Shown here: positions 18,873 through 28,752 of the stretch, piece by piece
Layout: each line of letters begins with the position of its first letter
How positions within the stretch are numbered: the first letter of the stretch is position 1
Assembly: GCF_014192105.1 (NCBI RefSeq)
Contig: NZ_JACHXK010000005.1
Location: 62,001 to 126,000 of the forward strand
Direction: 5' to 3'
Origin: Paenibacillus phyllosphaerae
GTDB taxonomy: Bacteria > Bacillota > Bacilli > Paenibacillales > Paenibacillaceae
Length of the DNA stretch: 64,000 nucleotides
Notes under the pieces: generated by a model
Database searches by the model: none
What the model saw: the letters and a program-made list of their open reading frames with translations, nothing else
Told to the model about the DNA's origin: nothing
Translations under genes and position numbers: made by a program

Positions 18873-20120
18873 CTATCTAACAACTAGGTTGTCGTCCTTC
18901 CTGCAAACAATGAATACATAAAATAGAAAGACTAGCGTAACAACCTCATTTATGCTGAACATAATCCCTTTGAAATTGCCAGTAATAAATACAGCAAAAA
19001 TGAAATAGGCAATGAACTTATTCAACTGTAAAGATTTCAAATCTTCATCATTTCGCTGCAGTTGAATTTGATACAATTTTCGAACGAAGAATAATCCAAT
19101 TAATACCGAATAAAAGAGTCCGCCTAACCACATATCATTCGTCCACCCGACGTCAGACTGCAAGCTAGAATGGTACTCACTAATATTTGAAACGCCTTCC
19201 CCAAACCAAAATCCCGTACCTGTAGGCATCGTATACTTCGTGCTGTCTGTTACATAGGTAAAATAACCTACGTTATCTCCGCGCAAAAAGTATGTGATTT
19301 CTTGTCCTCCCTCAACAATCCATTCATAAGTCTGAGGGGCACTTGTTTTAATAATTTGAAACATAACTAAAACCAGAACCGTTGTGATTGCGCCGATAAT
19401 AAAAAGTCTGTAAAAGCTTTTTATTTTTCTCAACTTCAAGGCTACCAGGAAGATCAAAAGCAGTCCGATTAAAATAATTACAAGCGAACTACGTGCATTA
19501 ATAACCGCAGAAAACAATAGCAACGGGGTAAATAACAGGTATTTCATACTTTTATTTATAGAAAGATACACTGCAATAACTGCAAACATTCCTTGAGCAA
19601 TTGGGGTCGAAAAAGTCAGACTGGAAGACCATCCATACATCCTATGCTCGGCTAATTGCAAGAAGATATCCCGAAAACCTAATGAAACCATTCGTTCAAT
19701 AATCAGAGATTGCACAGGTGGGAAAATAAAAGTAATCAAAGCAATAAGCCCTTGAATATTCCCTACAATCAATAATAACTTCAACATATCGATCAATTGA
19801 TACTTCTTCTTTAAACAAATATGGGAAATTAAAATACACGCTGGTATCACATCAATAGCCCAAAACAACATTCTTGAGACAATTGAACTGGATGTACTAT
19901 TAAAGACAGCTATGAACAGTAAATATACCATGAAGAGAGCTATATAATTGAACAGACTAATTACTTTATTGATTTTTAACGTCGTTTGAATGTTTTTATT
20001 GTAATGGATAATTCCTATCCAGGATAATACGCCGACAATATGCAGTGTATTAATACCGACAAGAGGAGGGAAATAAATAATTAGAAAACTTAGCAATACT
20101 ATAACAATGGTGGATATCAT
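18873..20120 (-). CDS. putative O-antigen/EPS polymerase, Wzy-like membrane protein
   Basis: 415 residues with about 10 to 12 hydrophobic helices and a large loop around residues 255-315 (SAPQTYEWIVEGGQEITYFL, then a Gly/Trp-rich stretch). Wzy proteins have little sequence conservation; the call rests on topology, on the INARSSLVIILIGLLLIFLV-type segment seen in Wzy_C proteins, and on its place among transferases and a flippase. It would join repeat units at the outer membrane face. It overlaps the next gene upstream by four bases. Confidence 0.65.
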   Translation of the reverse strand: MISTIVIVLLSFLIIYFPPLVGINTLHIVGVLSWIGIIHYNKNIQTTLKINKVISLFNYIALFMVYLLFIAVFNSTSSSIVSRMLFWAIDVIPACILISHICLKKKYQLIDMLKLLLIVGNIQGLIALITFIFPPVQSLIIERMVSLGFRDIFLQLAEHRMYGWSSSLTFSTPIAQGMFAVIAVYLSINKSMKYLLFTPLLLFSAVINARSSLVIILIGLLLIFLVALKLRKIKSFYRLFIIGAITTVLVLVMFQIIKTSAPQTYEWIVEGGQEITYFLRGDNVGYFTYVTDSTKYTMPTGTGFWFGEGVSNISEYHSSLQSDVGWTNDMWLGGLFYSVLIGLFFVRKLYQIQLQRNDEDLKSLQLNKFIAYFIFAVFITGNFKGIMFSINEVVTLVFLFYVFIVCRKDDNLVVR

Positions 20121-21340
20121 TTACCTTCACCTTTTATTGTGATCAAATTCATAATCTTTCTAGCCTGATTAAGACTTCCTTTTTGTAGAAGAATAAATTG
20201 TCTTGCTTGCTCTCCGAAATGGTCTAATTCCTGTTGATCCTTTGAAAAAATCTCTTCTATTTTTGTCTTCAAAACATCAATATCAAAGTCATTGAGCGTG
20301 AATAAATAGTTATAATATTCATCCGGTATTCCTTCCAGTTTTGTTGTTAGGAAAGGTGTACCTGACACCATGTACTCAAAAGTTTTGGATGGGAACGAAT
20401 ATTTCGTATACCGATCGTTTGGATTTCGTATATTGATTAAGAGACTTGCTTTTTTTTCATATTCAAACACGTCTTCTCTAGGCATAAAGCCGAAGTATTT
20501 AATTCTTGGATTCTTGACACTTAGCTCTTCAATGTCTTTCTTCATATCCCCGCTGCCAAACAACCACAGTTGCAAATCTTTATCTTCAATTTTGTCAAAT
20601 GCATTAATAATATTTTTTATGCCATATTCATAAGATAATGTTCCGGCATACATGAGAGCTTTTTCTTTAGATTTATAAGTTAAATCAAGGTTATTATTAT
20701 ATATCCCTTCCATTACAATAAAAGGCCTGTTATGCGGATTAACAACGTCATTCATCGCCTTTGTAAATAAAATATAATAATCATAACTTTGATCTATTTT
20801 TTTCACTACGTTTTTATAGATAGGTAAAATTTTACGTTTCACCCATACCATATCGTTTTGTCGATCCGTCCCTAAAATATCATTGGATAAATCCGTGAAA
20901 ATATTGACTCTTTTTATGTTGAATAGTTTGGAAACAATCAGTACGCCTAAACTTAATGGCGGATAGTTAAACGGCGTCAGAATATACTTGTCTTTTTCCC
21001 CAATATTCATCAACGCCCAGACTAAAGTTAAGTACATGCCTTGAAAAAACATCAATAACTCTTTCGCTAAAGGCAAATTCCATACAAACATATGTGAAAC
21101 AGAATACTTTAAATTCAACATCGCCTTTTTTACTTTTTTGAATAAAGAACCTTTAGGGTAGTAAGATTCTTGAGGAAGATAATAAATCTTCATATCCACA
21201 TTGTCGATCTGGGCTATTCCATCTAACAATGCCATTTCAAAATTATACTGAGCAACGTTAAAGGGTAAAAGATTCTTTTCCTTCGAAATCTTATCGAACC
21301 ACTCTTTTTCGCACGCACTGCCATAATATAAGATTTTCAT
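20117..21340 (-). CDS. glycosyltransferase, GT4-like
   Basis: 407 residues. The C-terminal half carries the GT-B donor domain: KALMYAGTLSYEYGIKNIIN, LQLWLFGSGDMKKDIEEL, KYFGFMPREDVFEYEKKAS, and YTKYSFPSKTFEYMVSGTP, where SKxxEY replaces the stricter E-x7-E. The N-terminal half is less conserved and has hydrophobic patches. It probably adds a cytoplasmic sugar residue during repeat-unit assembly; the donor is unknown. Confidence 0.75.
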   Translation of the reverse strand: MKILYYGSACEKEWFDKISKEKNLLPFNVAQYNFEMALLDGIAQIDNVDMKIYYLPQESYYPKGSLFKKVKKAMLNLKYSVSHMFVWNLPLAKELLMFFQGMYLTLVWALMNIGEKDKYILTPFNYPPLSLGVLIVSKLFNIKRVNIFTDLSNDILGTDRQNDMVWVKRKILPIYKNVVKKIDQSYDYYILFTKAMNDVVNPHNRPFIVMEGIYNNNLDLTYKSKEKALMYAGTLSYEYGIKNIINAFDKIEDKDLQLWLFGSGDMKKDIEELSVKNPRIKYFGFMPREDVFEYEKKASLLINIRNPNDRYTKYSFPSKTFEYMVSGTPFLTTKLEGIPDEYYNYLFTLNDFDIDVLKTKIEEIFSKDQQELDHFGEQARQFILLQKGSLNQARKIMNLITIKGEGK

Positions 21341-21380
21341 GTATGCTCCTTTTATCCTTAACCATCACAGCCAATCCCGA

Positions 21381-22466
21381 TTAAGAATTTATTACCGCTG
21401 TTACTAACTGATTAATTTCGAAATCCTTATCGTGGGAAGCTTCAACTTTAACATATTTAATATTCCGCTTGACGATATCCTCCATAACAATTGCTAGCGA
21501 GTTTGCATCAAAAGGGTTAAAAAAAGTAGCATTGGGGTAATCATCTAATATTTCGCGAGAGAAAGCACAATCGGATGCGGCAATCATCCCTTTAAGTGTT
21601 TTCGCCTCTTTTAACGGCAGCCCGTACGTTTCTATATAGGAAGGAAACAGAAGTACGGATTTTGTATATTGATCGTAGACTTCGTCTCTTGTCAAATGGC
21701 CAACGAAATCTATAGGCAATTGTAGTTCCTCAACTTCTTTATATAGACTCGCGCAATAATCACTCTCATCTTTATTCAGCGTGAAAATTATCTTGATCTC
21801 GTTCAACAAAGCTCGATCTAACAATTTACATGCTTCTACTATGAGTCGATGATTCTTATACATGATTGCGCTTGCTGGATAAAAAAAGGTCGATTGAGCA
21901 TGATCGCTCGGCTTAAAAACAGATGCGGCATGCATCGATATTTTGGGCGGAATGACATCAAATTTGACTCTGCTCTCCTCTGATTGCTCCATGCACGCCT
22001 TTTTCATCCACTTTGTTTGAACAATGACTTTATTCGCATGTTTAATTGATTTGATTATTTTTCTTCCAATGACTTTTTGATAAAGCCAAAAAAGCTTGTT
22101 TTCTGAAAAAGAAAACTGATGCTCGATAAATGGCAATGGCTGATGAACATAGACCGTTTGTGGCACATTCGTAAATGGAATGGTTAGATTTTGCAACGAA
22201 AAAATTTTATGCGCCTTATTTTTCCGTACCAAATATGGTGCTACAACATAATCGAATAGGCTGCGATGTATCCAGCTTTTTTTAATCCAAGGAAACCGAA
22301 TAACTTTTACATTTTCGGTTTCCTCAAATTGGGGTTTGCTGAGCACAAATATCCACTTTATATTGCTGTCGCTGTATGAGCAGACTTCCTTATAGAAATC
22401 GTTCAATATAGAAAGTGCTCCTCCGTGTTCAGCAGGAACATTAAAAACAATAATATTCAATATCAT
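21381..22466 (-). CDS. glycosyltransferase, GT4-like
   Basis: 361 residues. MILNIIVFNVPAEHGGALSI starts the N-terminal domain; FFYPASAIMYKNHRLIVEAC and SVLLFPSYIETYGLPLKEAK (ExxGLPLxE motif) form the C-terminal donor site. It lies one base from the UDP-GlcNAc 2-epimerase gene and two genes from the FucNAc pathway, so a role in using or receiving that sugar is possible, but this is only context. Confidence 0.8.
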   Translation of the reverse strand: MILNIIVFNVPAEHGGALSILNDFYKEVCSYSDSNIKWIFVLSKPQFEETENVKVIRFPWIKKSWIHRSLFDYVVAPYLVRKNKAHKIFSLQNLTIPFTNVPQTVYVHQPLPFIEHQFSFSENKLFWLYQKVIGRKIIKSIKHANKVIVQTKWMKKACMEQSEESRVKFDVIPPKISMHAASVFKPSDHAQSTFFYPASAIMYKNHRLIVEACKLLDRALLNEIKIIFTLNKDESDYCASLYKEVEELQLPIDFVGHLTRDEVYDQYTKSVLLFPSYIETYGLPLKEAKTLKGMIAASDCAFSREILDDYPNATFFNPFDANSLAIVMEDIVKRNIKYVKVEASHDKDFEINQLVTAVINS

Positions 22467-23591
22467 CTACTCCCGCCAAACCGTCGATTTCACATAATCG
22501 GTATACGATACGATAATTCTGAGGACTTTATCCGATACATTAGGCATACTGTAGTCCCCGACGAGTCTTAACATCGTCTCGTGCTGTGTTTCTAATATGG
22601 TTAGCCCTTGCAATATCCGATCCTTCTTTAATCCAACCATCATAACACTTGCTTCTTCCATTGCCTCCGGTCTTTCATGGGCTTGTCTAATATTAAGTGC
22701 CTTCAGCCCAAGAATGGATGCCTCTTCGCTGATCGTGCCGCTATCGCTGAGAACGGCTTTTGCATGAAGTTGCAGCTTGATATAGTCGTTGAATCCTAAA
22801 GGTTTCAACGTTCTAACCAGCGGGTTAAAGGTAATTCCTTTCGCTTCGATCATGTTCCTTGTTCTCGGATGCGTTGAAACGATAACCGGCAGTTTGTAAA
22901 TTTCAGCTATCGTATTTAGACTATCGACTAAATCAAGAAAATTAGTTTCGGAATTAATATTTTCTTCTCGATGCGCAGATACAACAAAGTAACCATTCTC
23001 TTTCAATTCAAGTCTATCGAGCACATCAGATTGTGCGATATCCTCTTTTCTAGAATGAAGCACCTCAAACATAGGGCTTCCGGTTTTTATAATCCGATCT
23101 GCCGGCAATCCTTCTCTTAATAAATACTCCCGGGCAATATCGCTGTACGTTAAGTTCATATCTGCAATATGATCGACAATTTTTCGATTGGTTTCTTCCG
23201 GTACTCGTTGGTCGAAGCATCTATTGCCGGCTTCCATATGGAAAATTGGAATCCGTCTTCTCTTCGCTGCAATGGCGCATAGACAACTATTTGTATCGCC
23301 CAATATTAACAGCGCATCCGGCTTAACGGCGTCTAAAATAGGATCAATATTAATAAGGATATTGCCTATCGTTTCAACTGCACCGCCGGTCGCTGCATTG
23401 AGGAAATATTTTGGCTTTCCTAACTTGAAATCTCGAAAGAACACTTCGTTTAGTTCATAATCATAGTTTTGCCCCGTATGAACCAGTGTATGTTCGATTG
23501 CCTCGGATTCCTCCAGTTTATTAATTACAGCTGACAATCGAATAATCTCCGGCCTAGTGCCGACTACGGTCATTACTTTTAATTTGGTCAC
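22467..23591 (-). CDS. capG: UDP-N-acetylglucosamine 2-epimerase, non-hydrolysing; CapG/FnlC-type
   Basis: 374 residues. MTVVGTRPEIIRLSAVI, ALLILGDTNSCLCAIAAKRR, HMEAGNRCFDQRVPEETNRK and SAHREENINSETNF are the WecB-fold motifs, and SDSGTISEEASILGL ends the site. Placed directly after capE and capF, it is most likely the third FucNAc enzyme, epimerising UDP-2-acetamido-2,6-dideoxy-L-talose at C2 to UDP-L-FucNAc. This distinguishes it from the housekeeping mnaA copy at 46.5 kb. It starts at GTG 23591 with GGAGG upstream. Confidence 0.87.
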   Translation of the reverse strand: MTKLKVMTVVGTRPEIIRLSAVINKLEESEAIEHTLVHTGQNYDYELNEVFFRDFKLGKPKYFLNAATGGAVETIGNILINIDPILDAVKPDALLILGDTNSCLCAIAAKRRRIPIFHMEAGNRCFDQRVPEETNRKIVDHIADMNLTYSDIAREYLLREGLPADRIIKTGSPMFEVLHSRKEDIAQSDVLDRLELKENGYFVVSAHREENINSETNFLDLVDSLNTIAEIYKLPVIVSTHPRTRNMIEAKGITFNPLVRTLKPLGFNDYIKLQLHAKAVLSDSGTISEEASILGLKALNIRQAHERPEAMEEASVMMVGLKKDRILQGLTILETQHETMLRLVGDYSMPNVSDKVLRIIVSYTDYVKSTVWRE

Positions 23592-23593
23592 TG

Positions 23594-24703
23594 CTATACC
23601 TCCAAATAATACGTATCTGGCTTCTTCGGGTCAAAATATTCATTAGCCCACATAACGGTAACCAAGTCGGTATCGCCTAAGTTTTCGATGTTGTGGGTAT
23701 ATCCAACGGGTATATCAACTACCTCTAATTTATCCCCGCTCACAAAATATTCAATGACTTGCTCCGAATCGATCTTACGAAACCTGATTACCCCTTTACC
23801 GCTTACGACAAGGAATTTTTCATTTTTCGTATGATGCCAATGATTCCCTTTTGTTATACCGGGTTTCGATACATTGATTGAAACCTGTCCCCGATCCGGG
23901 GTTTTAATAAACTCTGTAAAGGAGCCGCGCGAATCTACATTCATTTTGAGTTCATAACTAAATTGTGACTCCGGCAGATAGCTTAAATAAGTGCTATATA
24001 ATTTCTTTGTCAAAGCATCAGACAAAACAGGAATCGAGCGCTCTTCTCGGCTATTCTTAAAGGAATAGATCAGATCGGCAATCTCACCTAGCGTGATCTT
24101 ATGAATGGTGCTGACTTCGCAATATTCGCCTGCTTGAGTCGGCTTTCCATTTAGCGCTTGAAGAAGCTCTTCGACCACATCATCAATATAGATGAGCGAC
24201 ATCTCAACAGAAGGGTCATTAACGGTAATCGGAAGGCCGTTCGCAATGTTATGACAAAATGTCGCGACAGCACTGTTATAATTCGGTTTACACCACTTCC
24301 CAAAGATGTTCGGAAATCTGTATATATGCACGATAGCCCCTGTTTGTTTGCTATAATCGAACAATAAATCTTCAGACGCTCTCTTACTAATACCATATGA
24401 AGATTCAAACGCTGCATGTGTGGAAGAAGAAATAACAATCGGGCTTTTATTATTATACTTCTTCATTTTTTCCAGAAGTGTTTCTGTTAAACCATAGTTT
24501 ACATCCATAAATTCTGCTTGATCCTTGGGACGGTTAACCCCGGCAAGGTGAAAAACGAAGTCTGCCTTTTGGCAATATTCTTCAAGCAATTCTGGTTCGG
24601 TCTCCCGATGGTATTCAAAAATATGTTCATACTTGCGGTTTTTCAATTCCGCGATAAGGTTTTGTCCAACAAAACCTTTAGAACCTGTTATCAGAATGTT
24701 CAT
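23594..24703 (-). CDS. capF: UDP-2-acetamido-2,6-dideoxy-hexulose reductase, CapF-type (SDR plus cupin)
   Basis: 369 residues in two domains. The N-terminal SDR domain has MNILITGSKGFVGQNLIAEL, FHLAGVNRP and the SSYGISKRASEDLLF Tyr-Lys site. The C-terminal cupin domain has GITKGNHWHHTKNEKFLVVS with metal-binding histidines, and VDIPVGYTHNIENL. In CapF the cupin epimerises C3 and the SDR domain reduces C4, giving UDP-L-TalNAc-type sugar. The gene overlaps capE by 26 bases, so the two are translated together. Confidence 0.92.
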   Translation of the reverse strand: MNILITGSKGFVGQNLIAELKNRKYEHIFEYHRETEPELLEEYCQKADFVFHLAGVNRPKDQAEFMDVNYGLTETLLEKMKKYNNKSPIVISSSTHAAFESSYGISKRASEDLLFDYSKQTGAIVHIYRFPNIFGKWCKPNYNSAVATFCHNIANGLPITVNDPSVEMSLIYIDDVVEELLQALNGKPTQAGEYCEVSTIHKITLGEIADLIYSFKNSREERSIPVLSDALTKKLYSTYLSYLPESQFSYELKMNVDSRGSFTEFIKTPDRGQVSINVSKPGITKGNHWHHTKNEKFLVVSGKGVIRFRKIDSEQVIEYFVSGDKLEVVDIPVGYTHNIENLGDTDLVTVMWANEYFDPKKPDTYYLEV

Positions 24704-25721
24704 GCTGCTTCCACCCTTTCAATTCTTCCTGAACATAATCGAGCATTAATAATTTATCCTTAATCTCTTCTACCGTTAGCCGCTTCGTATTATGCGAGTT
24801 ATACTCCATTTCAGAAGACAATTTCTCGTCGCCTTCCGAGAAATATTTATCGTAATTCAAGTCCCTTTTATCCGCTGGAACGCGATAGTAGCCTCCTAAA
24901 TCTTGTGCTACTACATGTTCTTCTCTGGTAAGTAGCGTTTCATACAGTTTTTCACCATGACGCGTTCCTATAACTTTAACTTCATTATCAGCATCAAACA
25001 GTTCTTTCAATGCTTGTGCTAAATCTCCAATAGTTGATGCTGGTGATTTCTGCACCATAATATCTCCGGATTCGGCATTTCCAAAAGCAAATACGACTAA
25101 CTCGACCGCCTCTTCAAGACTCATAAGAAATCGAGTCATATTCGGATCTGTCACTGTAATCGGCTCGCCTCGTTTAATTTGTTCAATAAACAGAGGAATG
25201 ACTGAGCCTCGCGATGCCATGACATTACCGTACCGGGTGCCGCAGATCAATGTTCTGTTAGGGTCAACCGTCTTCCCCTTCGCGACGAAGACCTTCTCCA
25301 TCATTGCCTTCGAGATGCCCATTGCATTAATCGGATAGGCTGCTTTATCCGTCGATAGGCAGATCACTTTTTTTATATCATGTTCAATTGCGCTTGTTAA
25401 AACATTATCCGTTCCGATAATGTTGGTTTTGACAGCTTCTAGTGGAAAGAACTCACAAGAAGGAACTTGCTTGAGCGCTGCAGCGTGGAAAATATAATCA
25501 ACACCATACATGGCATTATTCACGCTGCCCAGATCCCGTACATCACCTAGATAAAACTTAAGTTTATCGTTTTTATATAGCTTCCGCATATCATCTTGTT
25601 TTTTCTCATCTCTTGAAAAAATACGAATTTCTTTGATGTCTGTATCAAGAAATCTCTTCATAACAGCATTCCCAAAAGAGCCTGTTCCACCTGTAATCAA
25701 TAACGTTTTATCTTTAAACAT
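24678..25721 (-). CDS. capE: UDP-GlcNAc 4,6-dehydratase/5-epimerase, CapE-type
   Basis: 347 residues. MFKDKTLLITGGTGSFGNAV holds the NAD motif; the active site is in LSTDKAAYPINAMGISKAMM, with Met replacing the usual Tyr as in the FlaA1/CapE/PglF group. EFFPLEAVKTNIIGTDNVL and RYGNVMASRGSVIPLF agree. It converts UDP-GlcNAc into UDP-2-acetamido-2,6-dideoxy-L-arabino-hexos-4-ulose, the first step toward UDP-L-FucNAc. It is soluble, without the membrane helices of the second dehydratase at 32.1 kb. Confidence 0.92.
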   Translation of the reverse strand: MFKDKTLLITGGTGSFGNAVMKRFLDTDIKEIRIFSRDEKKQDDMRKLYKNDKLKFYLGDVRDLGSVNNAMYGVDYIFHAAALKQVPSCEFFPLEAVKTNIIGTDNVLTSAIEHDIKKVICLSTDKAAYPINAMGISKAMMEKVFVAKGKTVDPNRTLICGTRYGNVMASRGSVIPLFIEQIKRGEPITVTDPNMTRFLMSLEEAVELVVFAFGNAESGDIMVQKSPASTIGDLAQALKELFDADNEVKVIGTRHGEKLYETLLTREEHVVAQDLGGYYRVPADKRDLNYDKYFSEGDEKLSSEMEYNSHNTKRLTVEEIKDKLLMLDYVQEELKGWKQHEHSDNRF

Positions 25722-25744
25722 ATAGTTACCTCTTTCAATGTTAG

Positions 25745-26956
25745 TTATTTAAAATGCTTCATCATGATTTCGTAGGAGTGTTGACTTGTATAGTTGTCTT
25801 CTAAATACTTTCTTGCATTTAATCCCATCTGTTTTCGTAAATTGATGTCTACTAGACGGTTTACTTTCGTACTGAAATTTTCAATATCATTGCTTTGACA
25901 CCAATAACCAAATCCACCTTTTTCAATAACGATTCCAAGATCAGTATTAGCGTCAGTCGCTGCTAACACTGGAATTGAAGCTTCCATATAAGAAAGCAGT
26001 CTGGAAGGAAAGTTCGGAATGGTGAATCGATTGTCCAGAAATATCAGCCCTACATCGCATGCACTAACTAACAAATCATAATCTTCTTTCGGAATATAAT
26101 TATATAATCGGGCATTGGTAAGCTGTTCTGACTCAAAAAAAGCTTTTAGTTTATTAAACTCCGTACCTGAACCGGCAATAACGAAGAACACCTCGTCATT
26201 CCCCTTATTTGTCTTTAAGCAATCGATCAGAAAATCGATCCCCTGTGGCTTTCCCAAGTTTCCACCATAGATAAATACAACCTTATCACTAGGGATACCG
26301 TATTTACTTCTAATCTTTAGTAGCTCTTGTTCATCATTTATTATCAATTGCGGTTCAATGCTATTTGGACAAACCTCGATCACTTTGGAACGAAGGTATG
26401 GGTTATTCTTTTGTATAAAATCCACATTAGCTTGCGACATGCAGCCAATATAATCGGATAGATTATATAACTTTTTTTCCTTGTATCTAAAATAAGCATA
26501 TAACAGGCCTTTAGGGCCCGAACGCTTCAACATTCCGAGATCGACAGCATTCTGCGGAAAAATATCTTTCAAGAGAAGATATGTTTTACATTTATCTCGT
26601 TTTTTCACATATGCAATTGCTTTTTGCAATGTTATCGGCGGTGTTGTATAAACGATTAAGTCAAACTTCACATCCGAAAAATAATTTTTTATTCCTTTTA
26701 AGAATAAAGACTCCAATGTAAGCATGGAGATGCCTTTTTCAATCACATTGGTCTTTTGTGTGTTTCCAATTTGCAATTTGAGCACCTTATAATTTCCGCA
26801 ATCAACCATGTGAGTTGGCTGATTCTTCTTTTTTTCCGTTGGGGATATAATATAAACACGATGCTCATTATCAATGAATTGACGTATCAAATCGGTATAG
26901 ATGCCACTCTCCTCTATGGAGGAAAAATCTAAAAGGGTTAAAAATAATATATTCAT
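25745..26956 (-). CDS. glycosyltransferase GT4, WbuB-like; candidate L-FucNAc transferase
   Basis: About 403 residues. MNILFLTLLDFSSIEESGIY opens the N-terminal domain; LLLKDIFPQNAVDLGMLKRS, IYGGNLGKPQGIDFLIDCLK and FTIPNFPSRLLSYMEASIPV are features of the WbuB branch. WbuB proteins are FucNAc transferases in O-antigen clusters that also contain fnlABC, and here the gene sits directly upstream of capE-capF-capG, which supports the same donor. The ATG at 26956 is preferred, with GGAG nine bases upstream; an ATG two codons earlier is too close. Donor assignment is inference. Confidence 0.75.
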   Translation of the reverse strand: MNILFLTLLDFSSIEESGIYTDLIRQFIDNEHRVYIISPTEKKKNQPTHMVDCGNYKVLKLQIGNTQKTNVIEKGISMLTLESLFLKGIKNYFSDVKFDLIVYTTPPITLQKAIAYVKKRDKCKTYLLLKDIFPQNAVDLGMLKRSGPKGLLYAYFRYKEKKLYNLSDYIGCMSQANVDFIQKNNPYLRSKVIEVCPNSIEPQLIINDEQELLKIRSKYGIPSDKVVFIYGGNLGKPQGIDFLIDCLKTNKGNDEVFFVIAGSGTEFNKLKAFFESEQLTNARLYNYIPKEDYDLLVSACDVGLIFLDNRFTIPNFPSRLLSYMEASIPVLAATDANTDLGIVIEKGGFGYWCQSNDIENFSTKVNRLVDINLRKQMGLNARKYLEDNYTSQHSYEIMMKHFK

Positions 26957-27082
26957 TGCCATAATCTCCTCACCGGAATCCCACCTTATGATGCGAATCC
27001 GATATACACTGTTCCTGCCAAGGATACAATTAGCTCATTCAATTGGCACAACATCTGATGTATATCATAATTAGGTCTTTAT

Positions 27083-27775
27083 TCACTGAGCTAACTCCGT
27101 TAAGATGATAAGTAATTCATTCATACTATTTATGGAGTACTTCGCGTAATATTCTGCGTCGTACTGCAACGTAGTCGTTGAATAAATACCTTTTTCTCTA
27201 CGCATATGAATCGACATCATCCCAAGCTTATTAGGTGAAACAAAATCTTTGCTAACATTATCGCCTACATAAACCATTTCGGAATAACTAAGATTCATTC
27301 TCTCTTTCATCATCTCAAACGCTCTAGGATGCGGCTTCCAGTATTCCCTGCCTAATTGATCTGTAATAATAATCTCGTCAAAACAATCAAAGGCATTAAT
27401 TGCTAGAAGTTTTTGATATTGTGCATTGGCGTAACCGTCTGTTATTATCCCTAATTTCACATTACTTTGTTTCAACTGTCTTAGACATAGAAGTACATCA
27501 TCATAAAAACAGATGTCCGGTGTATGCTCACGATAGGATTCAATGAGATCCGCTATCTCTTTTGGTGTATAAGGAATACCGTTCTGTTCTAAAACTCTAT
27601 TAAATACATTCTTAGGACTACTCTCAAATAACTCGATTAATAGCTGGCTTATTTCCTGCTCATTCAACCTGTATCTTGCGCTTAGTATTTTTGAAATATG
27701 CCGAAAGCCACTCTCAATATATCTTCTTTCTGAAATCAATGTATCATCCAAATCAAAGACGACGGCTTTTACCAT
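27083..27775 (-). CDS. HAD-family hydrolase
   Basis: 230 residues. Motif I is VVFDLDDTLISERRYI at the N-terminus with the nucleophile Asp; motif II is LGIITDGYANAQYQKL; motif III/IV is PHPRAFEMMKERMNL with MVYVGDNVSKDF. A helical cap domain lies between residues 20 and 90. It overlaps the ATP-grasp gene by seven bases, so the two are probably made together. A substrate in the polysaccharide pathway, perhaps a phosphorylated precursor for the ATP-grasp enzyme, is likely but cannot be named. Confidence 0.85.
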   Translation of the reverse strand: MVKAVVFDLDDTLISERRYIESGFRHISKILSARYRLNEQEISQLLIELFESSPKNVFNRVLEQNGIPYTPKEIADLIESYREHTPDICFYDDVLLCLRQLKQSNVKLGIITDGYANAQYQKLLAINAFDCFDEIIITDQLGREYWKPHPRAFEMMKERMNLSYSEMVYVGDNVSKDFVSPNKLGMMSIHMRREKGIYSTTTLQYDAEYYAKYSINSMNELLIILTELAQ

Positions 27776-28752
27776 TGCACTAATTCCTGATTCTCATCAA
27801 TACAAATGCTACTGTCAAATCTCATAAACGTAACGTTATCTCTATAATTCTCGTTATACTTTAACCGCTCACCCAAAAGTAAGCGGAATAAATTTTCGCA
27901 GGAGTCTGCACCACATTGGATACTCATCGGTGCTCCACCACCGAATCTTGGATTAATTTCGATATACTTAACTCCTTTGCTCGTCTTCATGAGCTGTACA
28001 GTTATATGTCCAACAGGTTTAAGTAGATTCATTAATCGAGTCACATCATCCATAATTTCCTGATCTTTTACTATCTTTCCTTTTAATATTTCTCCACTAC
28101 GAGTCGCTATTCTTAAGCGTGGAACTACAGTAATAATAGTACTTTCAAAATCTAGAAACACATCTACTGTATATTCTTGACCATCAACAAAATCTTGAAT
28201 AATAGGCTGTTGGATTATACTTTGATACATCACAAGCTCGTTATAATTATTCACTTTAAACGCATTAACACTCGAGCTTCCTGATTTCGGTTTAATAAAC
28301 AAAGGGAATGTAAGATTTCCGCCAATAACTTGCTCTTCTGTGTACATTGCAGGTACACCGAATCCGTTTTCCTCCATAAATCTCTGTGTTTTAATTTTAT
28401 CTCTACAGATTGTTATCACTCTTGTATCAGATACTAATACCCTTGCTGCTGTTCTTTCTTCTATATACTCCTTATTCTCTGCAAGAAGTAATAAATCAGT
28501 ATCGATTGTCGGCACTATTAATGCAACTTCTTCTTGAAGACATATAGAAATAATGGATTCAATATAATCTGGATCATCTATTTTCGGCAAAAGACAAGAT
28601 TTATCCGAAAAATATAATGTTGGTGCTGTTTCCGAACAATCTCCTGCAATAATTGCATTGTTAAGATTCAATCTTCTAGCCGCTTTTTGAAAGCATCTCA
28701 ATAATTCGACGCGTCTGCCTGCACTTAACAATAAAACATTTGTATTACTCAT
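27769..28752 (-). CDS. ATP-grasp domain protein (CarB-like ligase)
   Basis: 327 residues. The N-terminal pre-ATP-grasp domain begins NVLLLSAGRRVELLRCFQKA; the ATP-grasp core has FPLFIKPKSGSSSVNAFKV, the DGQEYTVDVFLDF strand, and the metal site KYIEINPRFGGGAPMSIQCG with the Glu-x-Asn-Pro-Arg-Phe-Gly pattern. Such enzymes join a carboxylate to an amine through an acyl-phosphate. It lies between the HAD gene and the phosphoglycosyl transferase, and close to an aminotransferase that makes a free 4-amino group. The inferred role is acylation of an amino sugar or decoration of a carboxyl sugar. Confidence 0.8.
   Translation of the reverse strand: MSNTNVLLLSAGRRVELLRCFQKAARRLNLNNAIIAGDCSETAPTLYFSDKSCLLPKIDDPDYIESIISICLQEEVALIVPTIDTDLLLLAENKEYIEERTAARVLVSDTRVITICRDKIKTQRFMEENGFGVPAMYTEEQVIGGNLTFPLFIKPKSGSSSVNAFKVNNYNELVMYQSIIQQPIIQDFVDGQEYTVDVFLDFESTIITVVPRLRIATRSGEILKGKIVKDQEIMDDVTRLMNLLKPVGHITVQLMKTSKGVKYIEINPRFGGGAPMSIQCGADSCENLFRLLLGERLKYNENYRDNVTFMRFDSSICIDENQELVQW

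Noticed and set aside
26963-27082. TGCCAA...TTGGCA inverted repeat in the gap after the HAD gene
   Set aside because: Six-base arms around a 20-base AT-rich loop without a T run; not a convincing terminator or operator. I see nothing else in this gap.
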